Shown: positions 1 to 12,498 of the stretch, piece by piece
Layout: each line of letters starts with the position of its first letter
Numbering within the stretch: position 1 is the first letter of the stretch
Source: Mycoplasmatales bacterium
Lineage (GTDB): Bacteria; Bacillota_I; Bacilli_A; Mycoplasmatales; JABABV01
Assembly: GCA_014238055.1 (NCBI GenBank)
Contig: JABABV010000001.1
Span: forward strand, 120,938 to 184,937
Length of the DNA stretch: 64,000 nt
Direction of reading: 5' to 3'
The notes under the pieces: generated by a model
The model's input: the letters and a program-made list of their open reading frames with translations, nothing else
Databases searched by the model: none
What the model was told of the DNA's origin: nothing
Position numbers and translations under genes: made by a program

Positions 1-328
1 TTAAACCAGCTAGTAAACGACAGATTATCAAAGAAGTCATATTACCTTTTGATAGTCCAAATCCCATTTGAAAAAAAGCATATATAAAGATAGTTATGAA
101 TAAAACTTTTTTTCTTCCTATACGGTCAGTTAAGTTTCCTCATATTGGCATACTTAAAGTAGAACCAAGTGACATAACCGCATATAATGCTCCGGTATTA
201 ATTGAATTTTTTGGATAATAATCACTTATAAATTTAGGAGTAACTACGTGGGCCATGTTAAAACCATACATTCCTAAAAAATAAACAATAAATAATAAAC
301 ATATTTTTTTGTTACGTATTTTTTCCAT
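1..328 (-). CDS. MFS-type transporter, N-terminal part (runs off window start)
   Basis: MEKIRNKKICLLFIVYFLGMYGFNMAHVVTPKFISDYYPK...; hydrophobic, continues through in-frame TGA(Trp) to the window edge. Confidence 0.6.
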
Positions 329-1578
329 TATTTTCCTTTTTTAATTTTTTTAGTTAGCTCTTCAACTAAAAAAGTAATTTTTTTATTTTTAATTTTTTTA
401 ACTTTAAATCGATAATTTTGCCATTCTCTTTCAAGACCTTTTTTGATCTTTTTAATTTGGAAAGCTTCTTTAAATCAACTTGACACTGTAATTGAAGAAG
501 TTAGTCCAGTTGGTAATGGTGAAAATTGAAAGTAAATATGAAATAAAGTTTTTATATTAGCGGTTCCCGATACTATTCATTTATGATTACCTAATTCACG
601 AATTAAACCAGTTTCATCAGATTCGTCATAAATTTTTCCAACTAAAAATTCTACAATATCTTCTAAAGTGATAAACCCAATAACGGTTTTTCCTTTAGTT
701 ACTAAAGCGAAATGTTGTTTTTGACTTTGTAATTCTTGTAAAGCTTTATTAAGCGTTAATTTAACGCTTAATCTAATAAGACCATAAGTTTGTGGCAATA
801 TTAACGTATCGTCATCTTTGTAATTAGATAATATTAATTTGTAATTTATTATTCGAGCACTATTAAAATTATTTTTCTCTTTCAAAACTGGCATTCTTGT
901 ATAACCAAATTCTTTAAAAATAGCAATCGCTTCTTTAAAAGTTGTCGTTTGATTCATAAAGATTAAATGTTTTAAATCACTCATTACCGGCTTTAAATTG
1001 ACTGAATCAAATTTTAAAGCATTGGAAGCTAAGATTGATTCTTCACGCTCTAAAATACCTTCTTTTTCAGCAGTATCAATTAAATCAATAATTTCATTTT
1101 CAGTTATCGTTGGTCTATTTTGATAATTGTTATTTTTAACAAAATAAGTTATTGGATAAAATATAGCATTTAAAACTCTTAAAGTTCTCGATAAAAATAG
1201 CGAATAATTAATGGCGTGTTTTTTAGCAATTGTTTTAGGAATAATTTCTCCTAAAATAATTATAATTGGCGCCATTATTAAAGTGGCGATTCCAGCAGCA
1301 AGACCAGAATCGTTAATTAATTTCGTTAATAAAAATGTTGCTAATGCACTGGCGGCAATATTAACAGTATTACTAACGATTAAAATCGTTGATAAAGTAA
1401 CATTAAAATTTTTATATAATTTAATAACAGTACGCGCCTGTCTAGCGCGGTGTCCTGTTGTTTTGCTGATGCTTTTTAGTTTTATAAAATTAATTGACGT
1501 ATATGCTGTTTCAGCAGCAGCAGTTATTGCCGCTATTAAAACTAAGAAGCATAATCCAAAAATAATTATTGTAAGCAT
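328..1578 (-). CDS. CNNM/CBS-domain membrane protein (HlyC/CorC hemolysin-like family)
   Basis: N-terminal TM domain (AAAETAYTSINFIKLK..., ILGEIIPKTIAKKHA) then CBS pair (GYTRMPVLKE, IGFITLEDIVEFLVGKI); TGA at 577-579 read as Trp, true stop TAA at 328. Confidence 0.85.
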
Positions 1579-1775
1579 TTATAAGCTCCTAAATATTGTA
1601 TAATTATAACTAATAGTATATTTTGATTTTTAATTATAGCACAAACCTTTTATAATAGTTATTATAAGATAAAAATAAAATTTAACAAAATAACCTTGCT
1701 TTATTCAATAGAAATATTATAAAATTATATAATACTAAATAAATATTACTTAACTAATAGAGATTTGAGGTTTTC

Positions 1776-2318
1776 ATGAGAGTAATTTCTGGTAAATATC
1801 GAGGTTTAAAATTAGATACTGTTGATTCAAAGACTACTCGACCAACTACAGATCGTACTAAAGAAGGCCTTTTTAACTTATTACAAAATCAAATAAATAA
1901 AAAAATAATTCTAGATTTATTTGCTGGAAGCGGAGCTTTAGGAATTGAAGCTCTTTCTCGCGGAGCTATGAAAGTCATATTTAATGACAACAATTATACG
2001 TCTAACAAAATTTTAAAAGATAATTTATCAAAATTAAAAATTAAAAATTTCGATATTTATAATTTAGAATATATCGATTGTTTAAATAGATTGAGAGGAA
2101 CTAAATACGATTTAATCTTTTTAGACCCTCCTTATCATCAAAAAACTTACTATAGCAAAGTTATTGATTTTTTATTAGAAAATAAAATGCTTAATAAAAA
2201 TGCTTATATAGTTTGTGAATCAAATCAAAATATAACCGAATATAATGATCAACTAGTTATTTGAAAGCATCGTAATTATGGTAAAAGTATTATTACGATT
2301 TTTACTATAAACAATTAA
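1776..2318 (+). CDS. rsmD: 16S rRNA (guanine966-N2)-methyltransferase RsmD
   Basis: [13 protein letters not shown]...[39 protein letters not shown]; extends through TGA at 2262. Confidence 0.93.
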
Positions 2319-2334
2319 TTACCAAGGAGAATCT

Positions 2335-2913
2335 ATGAGTAATAAGCGCGGAAAATTAATTTTATATTCCGGACCTAGTGGTGTCGGCAAAGGAACGATC
2401 AAACAAAAATTTTTACATAATAAAGATTTAAACTTGGTATTTTCTGTTTCGATGACAACACGCGAAAAACGTATTAACGAAATCGAAGGACAAGATTATT
2501 TTTTCGTTTCTAAAGAAATATTTGAAAAAGCAATTAAAAATCATGAATTTTTAGAGTGAGCGGAATTTTTTAATAATTATTACGGTACGCCAATATCTTA
2601 TGTAGAAAAATTATTAAATGAAAATAAAAATGTTTTATTAGAAATTGAAGTTATCGGTGCCGAACAAGTTTTAAAACATTACGTTGGTTCAAAAGATATT
2701 ATCTCAATATTTTTAGTGCCACCTAATATTGAAATTCTTGAAGAACGAATTGTTAATCGTGGTACCGAAAATAGTGAAAAAATTAAAAAACGAATTGCGA
2801 AAGCTAAAGTTGAAATGAAAATAGCTGATAAATATCAATATACTGTTGTCAACAATGTTGTTTCAGAAGCAGCTAATAAAATAATAAAAATAATAAAAGA
2901 TAACATTAGTTAA
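2335..2913 (+). CDS. gmk: guanylate kinase
   Basis: [16 protein letters not shown]-loop, [10 protein letters not shown]; fragments 2335-2559 and 2716-2913 in one frame via TGA=Trp. Confidence 0.95.
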
Positions 2914-3008
2914 AAAATAAACTAAATATTCAATATAATTATTATATATACACTTTAAAAAATCTATTTTAAAAACACTATCAGATAATATTATGGGTGG
3001 TATTTATT

Positions 3009-3755
3009 ATGAAAATCAAATATTTTTTAAAAACTGATATCGGTGTTAAACGGCAAGAAAACCAAGACAATGCCGCTGTATTCAAAAACAAAAATAATGA
3101 ATTAATGGCTTTAATATGCGATGGCATGGGTGGGTATGCTGGTGGATACACAGCTTCAAACGTCACTATGAATAAAATGATTAATAGTTTCCAAAAACAA
3201 AATTTTTCTAATATGAGTTATGATAATTTATCTAAATGAATTAAAAAAAATATTAAAAATGTTAAAGATGAACTATCATTAATTGCTGAGCAAAATAAAA
3301 TTTTAAATCAAATGGGAACTACTTTAGTTTTAGCTTTATTTTTAAAAAATTATATCGCTATTATTAATGTTGGTGATAGTCGTGCTTATACAGTAAGTCA
3401 AGATAACAAGCTAACACAAATTACTAAAGATCAAAACTTAGCTTCTGATATTCAAAAAAAATGAGATATTTCTTATGAAGAAGCTATTAATTTTCCAGAA
3501 GCTACTTTACTAACTAGTGTTGTTGGAGTTGATAAAATCACTAACGTGGATATCTACTTCTTAAAAAATAATACTTTTAAATATTTAATTTTAACTTCTG
3601 ATGGAATTCACGATTATTTAAGTAATCGTGAAATGGAAAATATTTTAAATAATCAAAAAACTTTAGAAACGAAAACTAATAAATTAATTCAAAGAGCTTT
3701 AATTGAAGAATCAACTGATAATTTAACTTCTATTATAGTGAAAGTTATTCAATAA
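3009..3755 (+). CDS. PP2C-family protein serine/threonine phosphatase
   Basis: TDIGVKRQENQDNAAVF, CDGMGGYAGGYTAS, NVGDSRAYTV, SDGIHDYLS motifs. Confidence 0.92.
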
Positions 3756-3767
3756 AAGAGGTGTGAA

Positions 3768-4748
3768 ATGATTGGTTTAATAAAAAATCGCTATGAAATA
3801 ATTAAATCAATTGGTGATGGTTCAACTGGTAAAGTTTATTTAGCTAAAGATGTTATTAATGACAATCATGTCGCTTTAAAGATAATGTCTTATGATTGAG
3901 ATGAAGGTGCCAACAAAATTATTCGTTTTGAAAACGAAATTAGAACCGTTACTAGAATAATTAATAAAAATATTATTTCTATTTATGATATTTTCGAAGA
4001 AAAAAATGCTTTTATTATTGTTATGGAATATGTCGGCGGTAAAAATTTAAAAAAATTTATCGAAGCTCGTGGAACGCTTTCATATCAAGAAGCAATTTTT
4101 ATTATGAAACAAATAATAAATGCTATTAAAGAAACTCATAAATTTAAAATTATTCATCGTGATTTAAAACCGCAAAATATTTTAATAACTCAAGATGGGA
4201 TCGTTAAAATTATTGATTTTGGAATCGCTATAAATCCTAACTCTCATTATTTAACTGCTACTAATAATATTATTGGATCAATTCAATATTTAGCTCCTGA
4301 AATAATTAATGGTGAAAAAGCTAATGAACGATCTGATATTTATGCTTTAGGAATCATTTTTTTCGAAATGGTAACTGGAAATTTACCGTTCAATGATAAG
4401 AATCCTATAAAAATCGCTCATATGCAGATTAACGAAGAGACTCCATCAGTTAAAACTATCATCAAAAATATTCCTCAATCGATCGATAACTTTATTAGAA
4501 TTGCAACTGCTAAAAATCCAATAAACCGTTTTGGAAATGCTTTAGCATTTGAAGAAAATTTAAACTCTTTACTTTCTCCAGAAAGAATTAATGAGAAGAA
4601 AATCACATTAAACAAAGTTAAAGAATTTAATTATTTTGGATATCAAAAAAAATGAACTGATAGTCGATGGTTTTTACCTTTTATATCAGCTTCATTTATA
4701 ACATTGATTGTAATTGTAATTTTTATATTAATTATCTTTCATACTTAA
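3768..4748 (+). CDS. Hanks-type serine/threonine protein kinase with C-terminal TM helix
   Basis: GDGSTGKVYLA, HRDLKPQNILIT, IIDFGIA, APEIINGEKANERSDIYALGIIFFEMVTG; adjacent to PP2C. Confidence 0.93.
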
Positions 4749-4775
4749 ATTATAAAAAGGAGGCCTTTTATTAAT

Positions 4776-5672
4776 ATGAAACAACTAGAATTAAAGCGCG
4801 GTCAAATAATTAATTTGATTGCTGGATTTTATTACGTAAAAATAAAAAATACTATTTTTGAAACACACGCCAGAGGCCTTCTAAGATTAAAAGAAGATTT
4901 GAAAAAACCAATCGTTGGTGATTGAGTTGATGTTCAAATTATCGAAAATACGCCGAAACATAAAGTTGGTTATATTATTAAAGTTTTACCAAGAACTAAC
5001 TTTTTATTACGTCCTAAAGTTGCCAATGTTGATCAAGGAATTATCATTGCTTCATTAGAAGAACCTTTTCTTTCAACGTATTTAATTAATAAATTTATCA
5101 TTACTCTAATGTATAATAAAATTGAACCAATCATCATATTTACTAAACTAGATTTAGTAAAAGAAAAAGATTTTACTAAATTAATAAACATTTATAAATG
5201 ATATAAAAAACATTTTAGATCATTTAAAATTTCTAATGTTGATCATTTAGGTTTTTACGGAATTAAAAAAATCTTTAAAAAGAAGACTAGCGTTTTTATG
5301 GGACAAACTGGAGTCGGAAAATCTTCTACAATTAATAATTTAGATAATAAATTTAAAATTAAAACAGCGGCCATTTCAAAAAAATTAGGTCGCGGGAAAC
5401 ATACTACTAGAGATGCTAAAATATATAAATTTAATGACGGTCAATTAATCGATAGTCCTGGATTCAGTTCTTTCGATTTAACAAAAATAGATAAATTTTG
5501 AATCGCAATGAATTTTTTTGCTTTCGTTAAAATTGAAGGTAATTGTAAATATTTAAATTGTGTTCATATTAAAGAACCGAAATGCCGAATAAAAGATGCA
5601 TTATCAAATAATTTAATTCCAGAGTTTATTTACGAAGATTATTGTAAATTAATTGCGGAATTAAACAACTAA
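4776..5672 (+). CDS. rsgA: ribosome small-subunit-dependent GTPase A
   Basis: MGQTGVGKSSTINNL, GRGKHTTRDAKIYKF, DSPGFSSF; Cys/His C-terminal motif; AGGAGG RBS. Confidence 0.93.
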
Positions 5673-5686
5673 TAAGGTGGGTAAAT

Positions 5687-6388
5687 ATGCTTAAAAAAAA
5701 TCCTAGAGTCATTTTGGCTCCTTCATTACTAGGTGCCGATTATTTAAACATGGAACACGATATTAAAGAAGCGATCAAGCATGGTGCTAAATGATTACAT
5801 TTCGATGTTATGGACGGTCAATTCGTCGACAATTTAGCTCTGGGAGTTGGTTTGTTTAAAAAAGTAAGAGCTCGATTTCCAGAAATATTTATCGATGTTC
5901 ATCTAATGGTTGGTGCTCCCGATAAGTGAACTAATAAATTTGCTCAATTAGGAGCAAACTTAGTAACTTTCCATCACGAAGCTTTAAGATATAAAGCTGC
6001 TAAAAAATTAATTAAATCTTTAAAACTTAATTATCCTAAACTACATATTGGTGTAGCGATAAAACCAAAAACTAATGTTGAACAAATTTATGAATTTTTA
6101 CAAGATATAGATGTTGTTTTAGTAATGTCTGTTGAACCTGGATTAGGCGGTCAAAGTTATATTGATAATAGTGAATTAAAAATTAAAAAAATACGCGATT
6201 ATATTAATAAAAACTTTTTAGATTGTTTTGTTGAAGTTGATGGCGGGATCAATGATAGAACTGTTGATCGTGTTGTTGATGCTGGGGTTGATGTCGTTGT
6301 CGCTGGAAGTTATGTTTTTAGCGGTGCTGGTTCAATTCATAAAGCATGTAATAGAATCATTCATGGCGATAAAAAAAATAGCATTTAA
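5687..6388 (+). CDS. rpe: ribulose-phosphate 3-epimerase
   Basis: APSLLGADYLNMEHDI, HFDVMDGQFVDN, MSVEPGLGGQSYI, EVDGGIND. Confidence 0.95.
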
Positions 6389-6407
6389 ACAATGCTATTT
6401 TTTTTTA
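6371..6407. terminator. bidirectional intrinsic terminator between rpe and rnj
   Basis: aaaaaaaatagcatt-taaac-aatgctattttttttt. Confidence 0.8.
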
Positions 6408-8258
6408 TTTATTTTTGACGTTATTTACATTACTGTTTTTTACATTATTTGAACTACTATTTTTTACATTATTCACACTACGTTTAATTGTAGGTTGGTT
6501 TATTGTAGTTTTATTTAAAATAACAGGTATTAAAATTGGGTCACGTCTTTTAGTACGATGGATGTATGGTAACAATCTTTTTTGAATCGATTGTTTAATA
6601 CCACTGAAAGTAACTTTTTTAGCAGTTGAGAAATAATCATTAACAGCAGCTAAAGATATTTTTTGGGCCGCAATTATAGTTTGCAGTGAATCTTTAACAT
6701 AAAAAGTTCCACGACTAATAATTTTTGGTTTTCCAACAATAGTATTTTTACGAGAATCTATCGTAATAATAACAGCTATTAAACCGTCTTTACCTAATTT
6801 ATCACGATCAGAAATAACACGTTTAGTATGACTAGTTGTATCGTTTCCGTCGATATAGATCGGTTCAGCTGGCACTGATTCGGCTTGAGTTACGTGTCCG
6901 TTAAGTAACTCTAAACGATCACCATTATAAATTAAGAAATTATTTTCTGGTTTAACTCCAGTTGCGATAGCAGTTTTTATATGTTTTGATAACATACGAT
7001 ATTCACCATGCATAGGAGCAAAATATTTAGGCTTAATTAAATTAAATAGTAATTTTTGATCACCTTGAGAAGCATGTCCTGAAGTATGAACAGTATTCAT
7101 AGCACTGTTTTCCAATACATTAGCTCCTAATTTAATTAATTTATTAGTTAGTTTTTCAACTCGAGCATATGATCCTGGAATTGGTGAAGATGAAAATACG
7201 ATAGTATCTCCCTTAGTAACAGATACGTATGGATGAATTCCTTGAGCAATTCTAGAAAGAGCTGCTAAAGGTTCCCCTTGAGAACCAGTTGATAAAATTA
7301 AAACTTCACTTGCTTTATATTTATGTAAATTACGATTTTCAATAAAGACTGACACAGGCGCTTTAATATATTTTATTTTACGAGCGATGTCGATCCCTTT
7401 TTTCATTGAACGACCGAAAATTAAAATCTTACGATTAAATTTAATGGCACAATCAACGATTGTTTTTAAACGATATACATTAGAAGCAAAACTAGCTAAT
7501 ATAATTCTATGATCTATTGATTTACGAAAAATTTCTTCAATTCTTGCAATAACATCTTGTTCCGAAGGAGTTATCCCTGGGATCAATGAATTAGTTGAAT
7601 CAGAAATTAATAAATCAACACCAGCTTGTCCCATACGAGATAATTTTCAAAAATCTGTTTTTTGAGCAATTGGCGTATAATCAAATTTAAAATCACCAGT
7701 AGTTACTAAAGTTCCGTTGATAGTTTGATATCTAGAACCATAAGCATCTGGAATTGAATGATTAATACTGAAAAAATCAATTAAGAAATGTTTAGTTTTA
7801 ATAACTGTGTTACTATCGATTAAATTCAAATCACCTTTAAAAGTAACTTTTTTATCACGTAATTTAGCTTTAATTAATTCTTGAGCGAATTTTGGAGCAT
7901 AAATACATTTTAAATCGATTCTTTTTAATAAGTAAGGAATTCCACCAATATGATCTTCATGACCATGAGTTATTATTAATCCTTGAATACGATTTTTATT
8001 TTCTACTAATCAATCGTAATTAGGAATAATTCCTTCAATACCTGTTCCTCAATCATCAGGAAACTTAACTCCTGAATCAATGATTCAAATTTCATCATCG
8101 TGTTCAACGATATAAGTATTTTTACCAATTTCTTGAATTCCACCTAGTGAAAATATAGCTGTTGGAATTTTATTTTTTAACGGTTTTCTTTTTTGTTTAT
8201 TATCGTTTGTTTTAATAACATTGTTTTTAGTTCCTGTATTATTTTTTTGTTTTTCCAT
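6405..8258 (-). CDS. rnj: ribonuclease J
   Basis: [58 protein letters not shown]; 6405-7634 and 7647-7829 joined through TGA=Trp. Confidence 0.95.
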
Positions 8259-8487
8259 AAAAACCTCTCTTATTCATATTATAAATTAATTTATTATTTG
8301 ATAATAAAAAACATTAAAAAATAATTCGTTTATAGCGAACGTTGTGTTGGAATGAATTTTATTATTTAATAAATATTGTTCTTCAGAAAATTAATTAATA
8401 TTTTTGATATTAACATTATATAAAAATTATTATACCACACAAACTCTAAATTACCTTATTTAAAATGAAAAATAATAATAAAAAAAA

Positions 8488-8514
8488 TAAAAAACAACGT
8501 AATGTTGTTTTTTA
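8488..8514. terminator. intrinsic terminator near the 3' end of def and upstream of the rnj leader
   Basis: aaaaaacaac-gtaat-gttgtttttt. Confidence 0.7.
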
Positions 8515-8522
8515 TTTTAAAA

Positions 8523-9110
8523 CTACTCAATAATTGATAATTCTTTTTCTTCATCTCATGGAAATTTTTTATCAATATGATGATAATATAACTTGCCTTG
8601 CAAGTGATCCATTTCGTGTTGTAGCACAATTGCTAAATAATGATCTGCTTTAATAGTTATCGTTTTTTTCTGCAAATAATCATAAGCTTTTATCGTCACT
8701 TTAGAAGAACGTTTAACTAATCCTTCGTGATCATTATCAACTGATAAACAACCTTCGCCATATTTGATAGCTGATTTATCTTTTGATTTAAACAGCATTT
8801 TTGGATTAATCAAAGCATATTCAACATCAACTTTAGGATTTTCTTTACTAGGTACTTTTATAAAAAACATATTTAATAAAAAACCTACTTGAATAGCAGC
8901 AATGCCGACTGCAGGACGTAATTTATATTCACAATTTTCCATTTCGCTTTGCGATATTCTAACATGGGAAATCATTTTATTAATAATCTCAATATTTAAT
9001 TTACTTAACGGAAATTTAACATCTTTAGATTTTTCGAAAAGAATTTTATTCGTATCTTTAACTAAATCTTTTGATAAAAATAAATTAAACATCTGTTGCA
9101 TCCTCGACAA
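8523..9110 (-). CDS. def: peptide deformylase
   Basis: PAVGIAAIQVG, EGCLSV, LQHEMDHLQGKLY motifs; C-terminus extended through TGA at 8556. Confidence 0.95.
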
Positions 9111-9621
9111 AGTTTTCTAGAAAATCAGCACCTTTTTGAGTTTCAGAAAAACTTAATCCGGGATATCCTAACTGACGCATAACTTCATAAGCAACTGTCA
9201 TTACGCAATTAGATAAATTTAATGATCGTGCACTTGCAACCATCGGAATACGAAAACAAGTTTCTAAATTATTTTTTAAAATCATTTTCGGGATTCCGGC
9301 AGACTCTTTTCCGAAAACTAAAAAAATTTCTTCTTTAATAGCTTTGTAGTCGAAGTCGCTATGCGGTTTTTTACCATATCTAGTAGAGTAAAAGAATTTC
9401 CCTTTATTAGCGTTTTCTTTCATGAAAGCATCTCAATTAGGATAAACTGTATAATTTAAATCTTTCATATAATTAGCACTAGCTCTTTTAACGTATTTAG
9501 CTTCTAACGAGAAACCTAAAGGCTCAATTAAATGTAATTTAATTCCTAATGCTACACAAGTTCTCATAATATTTCCGGTATTTTGCGGTATTTCTGGTTC
9601 ATATAAAACAATATTTAACAA
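9085..9621 (-). CDS. trmL: tRNA (cytidine(34)-2'-O)-methyltransferase (SpoU family)
   Basis: [54 protein letters not shown]. Confidence 0.92.
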
Positions 9622-9707
9622 TGTTCTACTCCTTTGATATAGTATAATTAACTAATAACATTATACTATAAAATAAACGATATTTAGATAGAAAAGAGTT
9701 ATCCCAG

Positions 9708-10469
9708 ATGAATACAACAATTATTTCCTTAACTAACGATATAACGATAGATTTCAAAAAAGCGATAGTTAACAAAAAACTTAAAAATAATGTTTTAGAA
9801 TTTATCGATGTTAAAAATAAATTTCAAGTTTTAACAAACATCAAAATCAAACATCCACTAATTATTGAGTTTGAATTAATTAATGCTCAAAAAAATATTT
9901 CTGTTGATCTGAAATTTTTAAAAAATGCCCAACCATTAACTTTGAACGCAATAAATAATGACGACATTGCAGCTGTCGCTAAATTAATTATTGAATTTCA
10001 AAAAAATTCTAAAACTAATATTAAAAAATGACCTTACAAAAAACTTTATTATTTCTTTAAATCAAAAATAAAAAAACCTTTATGAGATTTAGAAAAATAC
10101 GAAAACTATATCGTAGATTTATCATTACCTACAGAGTGAGTTATGTCTCACAACGATCTTAATGTTGGTAATATTATTAAAGAATATAATCGCTATTATT
10201 TAATTGATTTTGATTTTGCAATGCAAAACGATCCTCTATTCGATGTTGCCTCTTTTATTAGCGAATGTAATTTATCTAAAATTAATGTTGATTTTTTTTA
10301 TAACTTTTTAAATATAAAAACAGATTCTGAAATTAAAAGAATTAATGACTTAATTAATTATCAAAATTTATTATGATGTGCTTGAGCCAATTATATGTTC
10401 GATCAAACTAACGATAAAAATTATTATCAAATCGCTCTCCATAAATATCAAAATTTAAATAAAAAATAA
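9708..10469 (+). CDS. choline/aminoglycoside kinase-like (APH-fold) protein
   Basis: SHNDLNVGNIIKEYNRYYLIDFDFAMQNDPLFDVASFI = HxDxxxxN + IDFD of the APH/choline kinase C-lobe. Confidence 0.7.
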
Positions 10470-10494
10470 AAATTGAATCGCTTCAATTTTTATT
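10463..10494. terminator. intrinsic terminator between convergent genes
   Basis: aaaaattgaa-tcgc-ttcaatttttattttt. Confidence 0.75.
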
Positions 10495-10504
10495 TTTTAT
10501 TATA

Positions 10505-10870
10505 TTATTTGTCTTTTTTAGTAACTCTAATTTCTTTTAAACGAGCTGATTTACCACGTAATTCACGCATGTAATAAATTCTTGATTGACGAACTTTAGC
10601 ATGTTTAACGATTTCAATTTTACTAATCACTGGTGAGTGAACTGGGAAAGAACGTTCTACTCCGATACCATAAGAAATTTTTCTTACAGTAATAGCTAAA
10701 CGAGAACTTCTACCTTGAGTTTTAATAACTAAACCTTCAAATAATTGAATTCTTTCTTTTTGACCTTCACGAACTCTAACATAAACTTTAACTGTATCGC
10801 CAGTATTTACTTCTGGTAAGTCTTGTTTCATTTGATGTTGAGTAACTTTGTTAACTAAATTCATATCCAT
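10505..10870 (-). CDS. rplS: 50S ribosomal protein L19
   Basis: LPEVNTGDTVKVYVRVREGQKERIQLFEGLVI...GVERSFPVHSP...VRQSRIYYMRELRGKSARLKE. Confidence 0.97.
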   Translation of the reverse strand: MDMNLVNKVTQHQMKQDLPEVNTGDTVKVYVRVREGQKERIQLFEGLVIKTQGRSSRLAITVRKISYGIGVERSFPVHSPVISKIEIVKHAKVRQSRIYYMRELRGKSARLKEIRVTKKDK

Positions 10871-10871
10871 A

Positions 10872-11573
10872 TTAGTTACCTCCTTTTGTTTTTTTTAAAA
10901 TTAAATCTGGGCGTTTTTTTAATGTTTTTTCATAAGCTGCTTCATGTCTTCATTCAGCAATTTTTTTATGATTACCACTAAATAACGTTTCCGGTACTAA
11001 ATGACCTTCAAAATCTCTCGGTTTCGTATAACTAGGATGATCTAACAAACCGTTCATGAAAGATTCTTCTTCAAAAGAAGCTTTTTTAATTACTCCTGGA
11101 ATTAATCTTACTAAACTATCTGTGATTGCTAAAGCAGCAATTTCTCCACCAGTTAATACAAAATCTCCTAAAGAAATTTCTAAATCAACATATTCAAAAA
11201 TTCTTTCATCAAAACCTTCATAATGACCACATATAAGAATTAAATCTTTTTCATTATTAGCTAATTCAATCGCTTTAGCTTGTATATAAGGTTCTCCCGA
11301 AGGATTTAAAATTATTACAAGACTATTTTCGGTTTTAAATTTTCTAATAGCGTCCACTATCGGTTGGCACGTTAGAACCATTCCAGGTCCACCACCGTAA
11401 GCGACATCGTCAACATTATGATGTTTGTTATTACTAAAATCTCTAAAATTAACAACTTCTATATTAACTAGATTTGCATCAGTTGCGCGTTTTATAATCG
11501 AATGACTTAAAGCATCTTCAACCATTTTAGGAAATAAACTTAAAATAGTAATTTTTTTTACTTTTGAAATCAT
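10872..11573 (-). CDS. trmD: tRNA (guanine37-N1)-methyltransferase
   Basis: ITILSLFPKMVEDALSHSI, DDVAYGGGPGMVL, ICGHYEGFDER, SLGDFVLTGGEIAALAITDS. Confidence 0.97.
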
Positions 11574-12076
11574 TACTGATCACTACCACTGTTTCAATCA
11601 TCAATAATAATTTTTTTATTTTTGATATCAACTTTTTTAACAAACTCTGGTCGATTAGGAAAATTAAATTTTCCGTTAGGACCGCTTATGAATCAAATAT
11701 CATAAACTGAGGTTTCACTAAAATCAGTTAAAATACCTAAATAATTATCGTTAAGATCGAAAACTTCACAATTAATTAAATCATCGTAATAATATTGATT
11801 AGGCGCTAAAGTTGCTCTGCCTTCAGAAAATATATCTTGACCTTTTAAATAAAGAACATCATTGATATTATTGAAATTATCAATTGTTAGTAATACAAAA
11901 TGTTTATGTAATCTAAACGTTCTTATTTTATGTTCGATCAAAGTATCATTTTCTTTTGTAAAAATTAATTTATTAACAGCAAATCTTTCTTGAACAAAAT
12001 CAGTTGAGGCAATTATTTTTAACTCTCCACGAATACCGTGAGTGTTAACAATCTTACCTATTTGTTGATATTCCAA
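11573..12076 (-). CDS. rimM: ribosome maturation factor RimM
   Basis: YQQIGKIVNTHGIRGELKIIASTDF...; stop overlaps the trmD start; C-terminal half recovered with TGA=Trp. Confidence 0.93.
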
Positions 12077-12078
12077 AA

Positions 12079-12363
12079 TTATTTCTTAGCTGCTTTTTTA
12101 GTTGTTTTGTTTTTTGAATCGTGAAAGATTTTTAAAATTCCTTCTTGTGACATTAAATTTTTAACTGTATCTGTAGCAATAGCTCCATCATTTAATCATT
12201 TAAGTGCTTTTTCTTGGTTAATTTTAACTTCTTTTATATGAGGGTTATATGTTCCAAATTCTTCGATGAAACGACCATCACGAGGCGCACGAGCATCAGC
12301 TGCAACAATTCTGTAAACAGGATAATGCTTTTTACCAACTCTTTTTAAACGTAGTTTTACCAT
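12079..12363 (-). CDS. rpsP: 30S ribosomal protein S16
   Basis: [41 protein letters not shown]; absent from ORF track only because of TGA=Trp. Confidence 0.97.
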
Positions 12364-12410
12364 TAAAATTCCTCCTTTTATTAAAAATATTAAAGTTTTT
12401 TACGAATTTA

Positions 12411-12440
12411 ATTATACATGATTTTAGGTATCTCTGTCAA
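12411..12440 (-). promoter_or_regulatory. canonical sigma-70-type promoter for rpsP-rimM-trmD-rplS
   Basis: minus strand TTGACA-N18-TATAAT, about 50 nt upstream of the rpsP ATG. Confidence 0.75.
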
Positions 12441-12471
12441 GTAAAAGTGCTTGACAATGAAACGAGTAAAG

Positions 12472-12498
12472 AAAAAGCCTATATATTAATAGGCTTTT
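12472..12498. terminator. intrinsic terminator of proS
   Basis: aaaaagcctat-atatt-aataggctttt, overlapping the proS stop codon. Confidence 0.65.

Noticed and set aside
1211-1603. 130-aa plus-strand ORF
   Set aside because: Antisense to the conserved CNNM/CBS gene 328-1578; no motif of its own.
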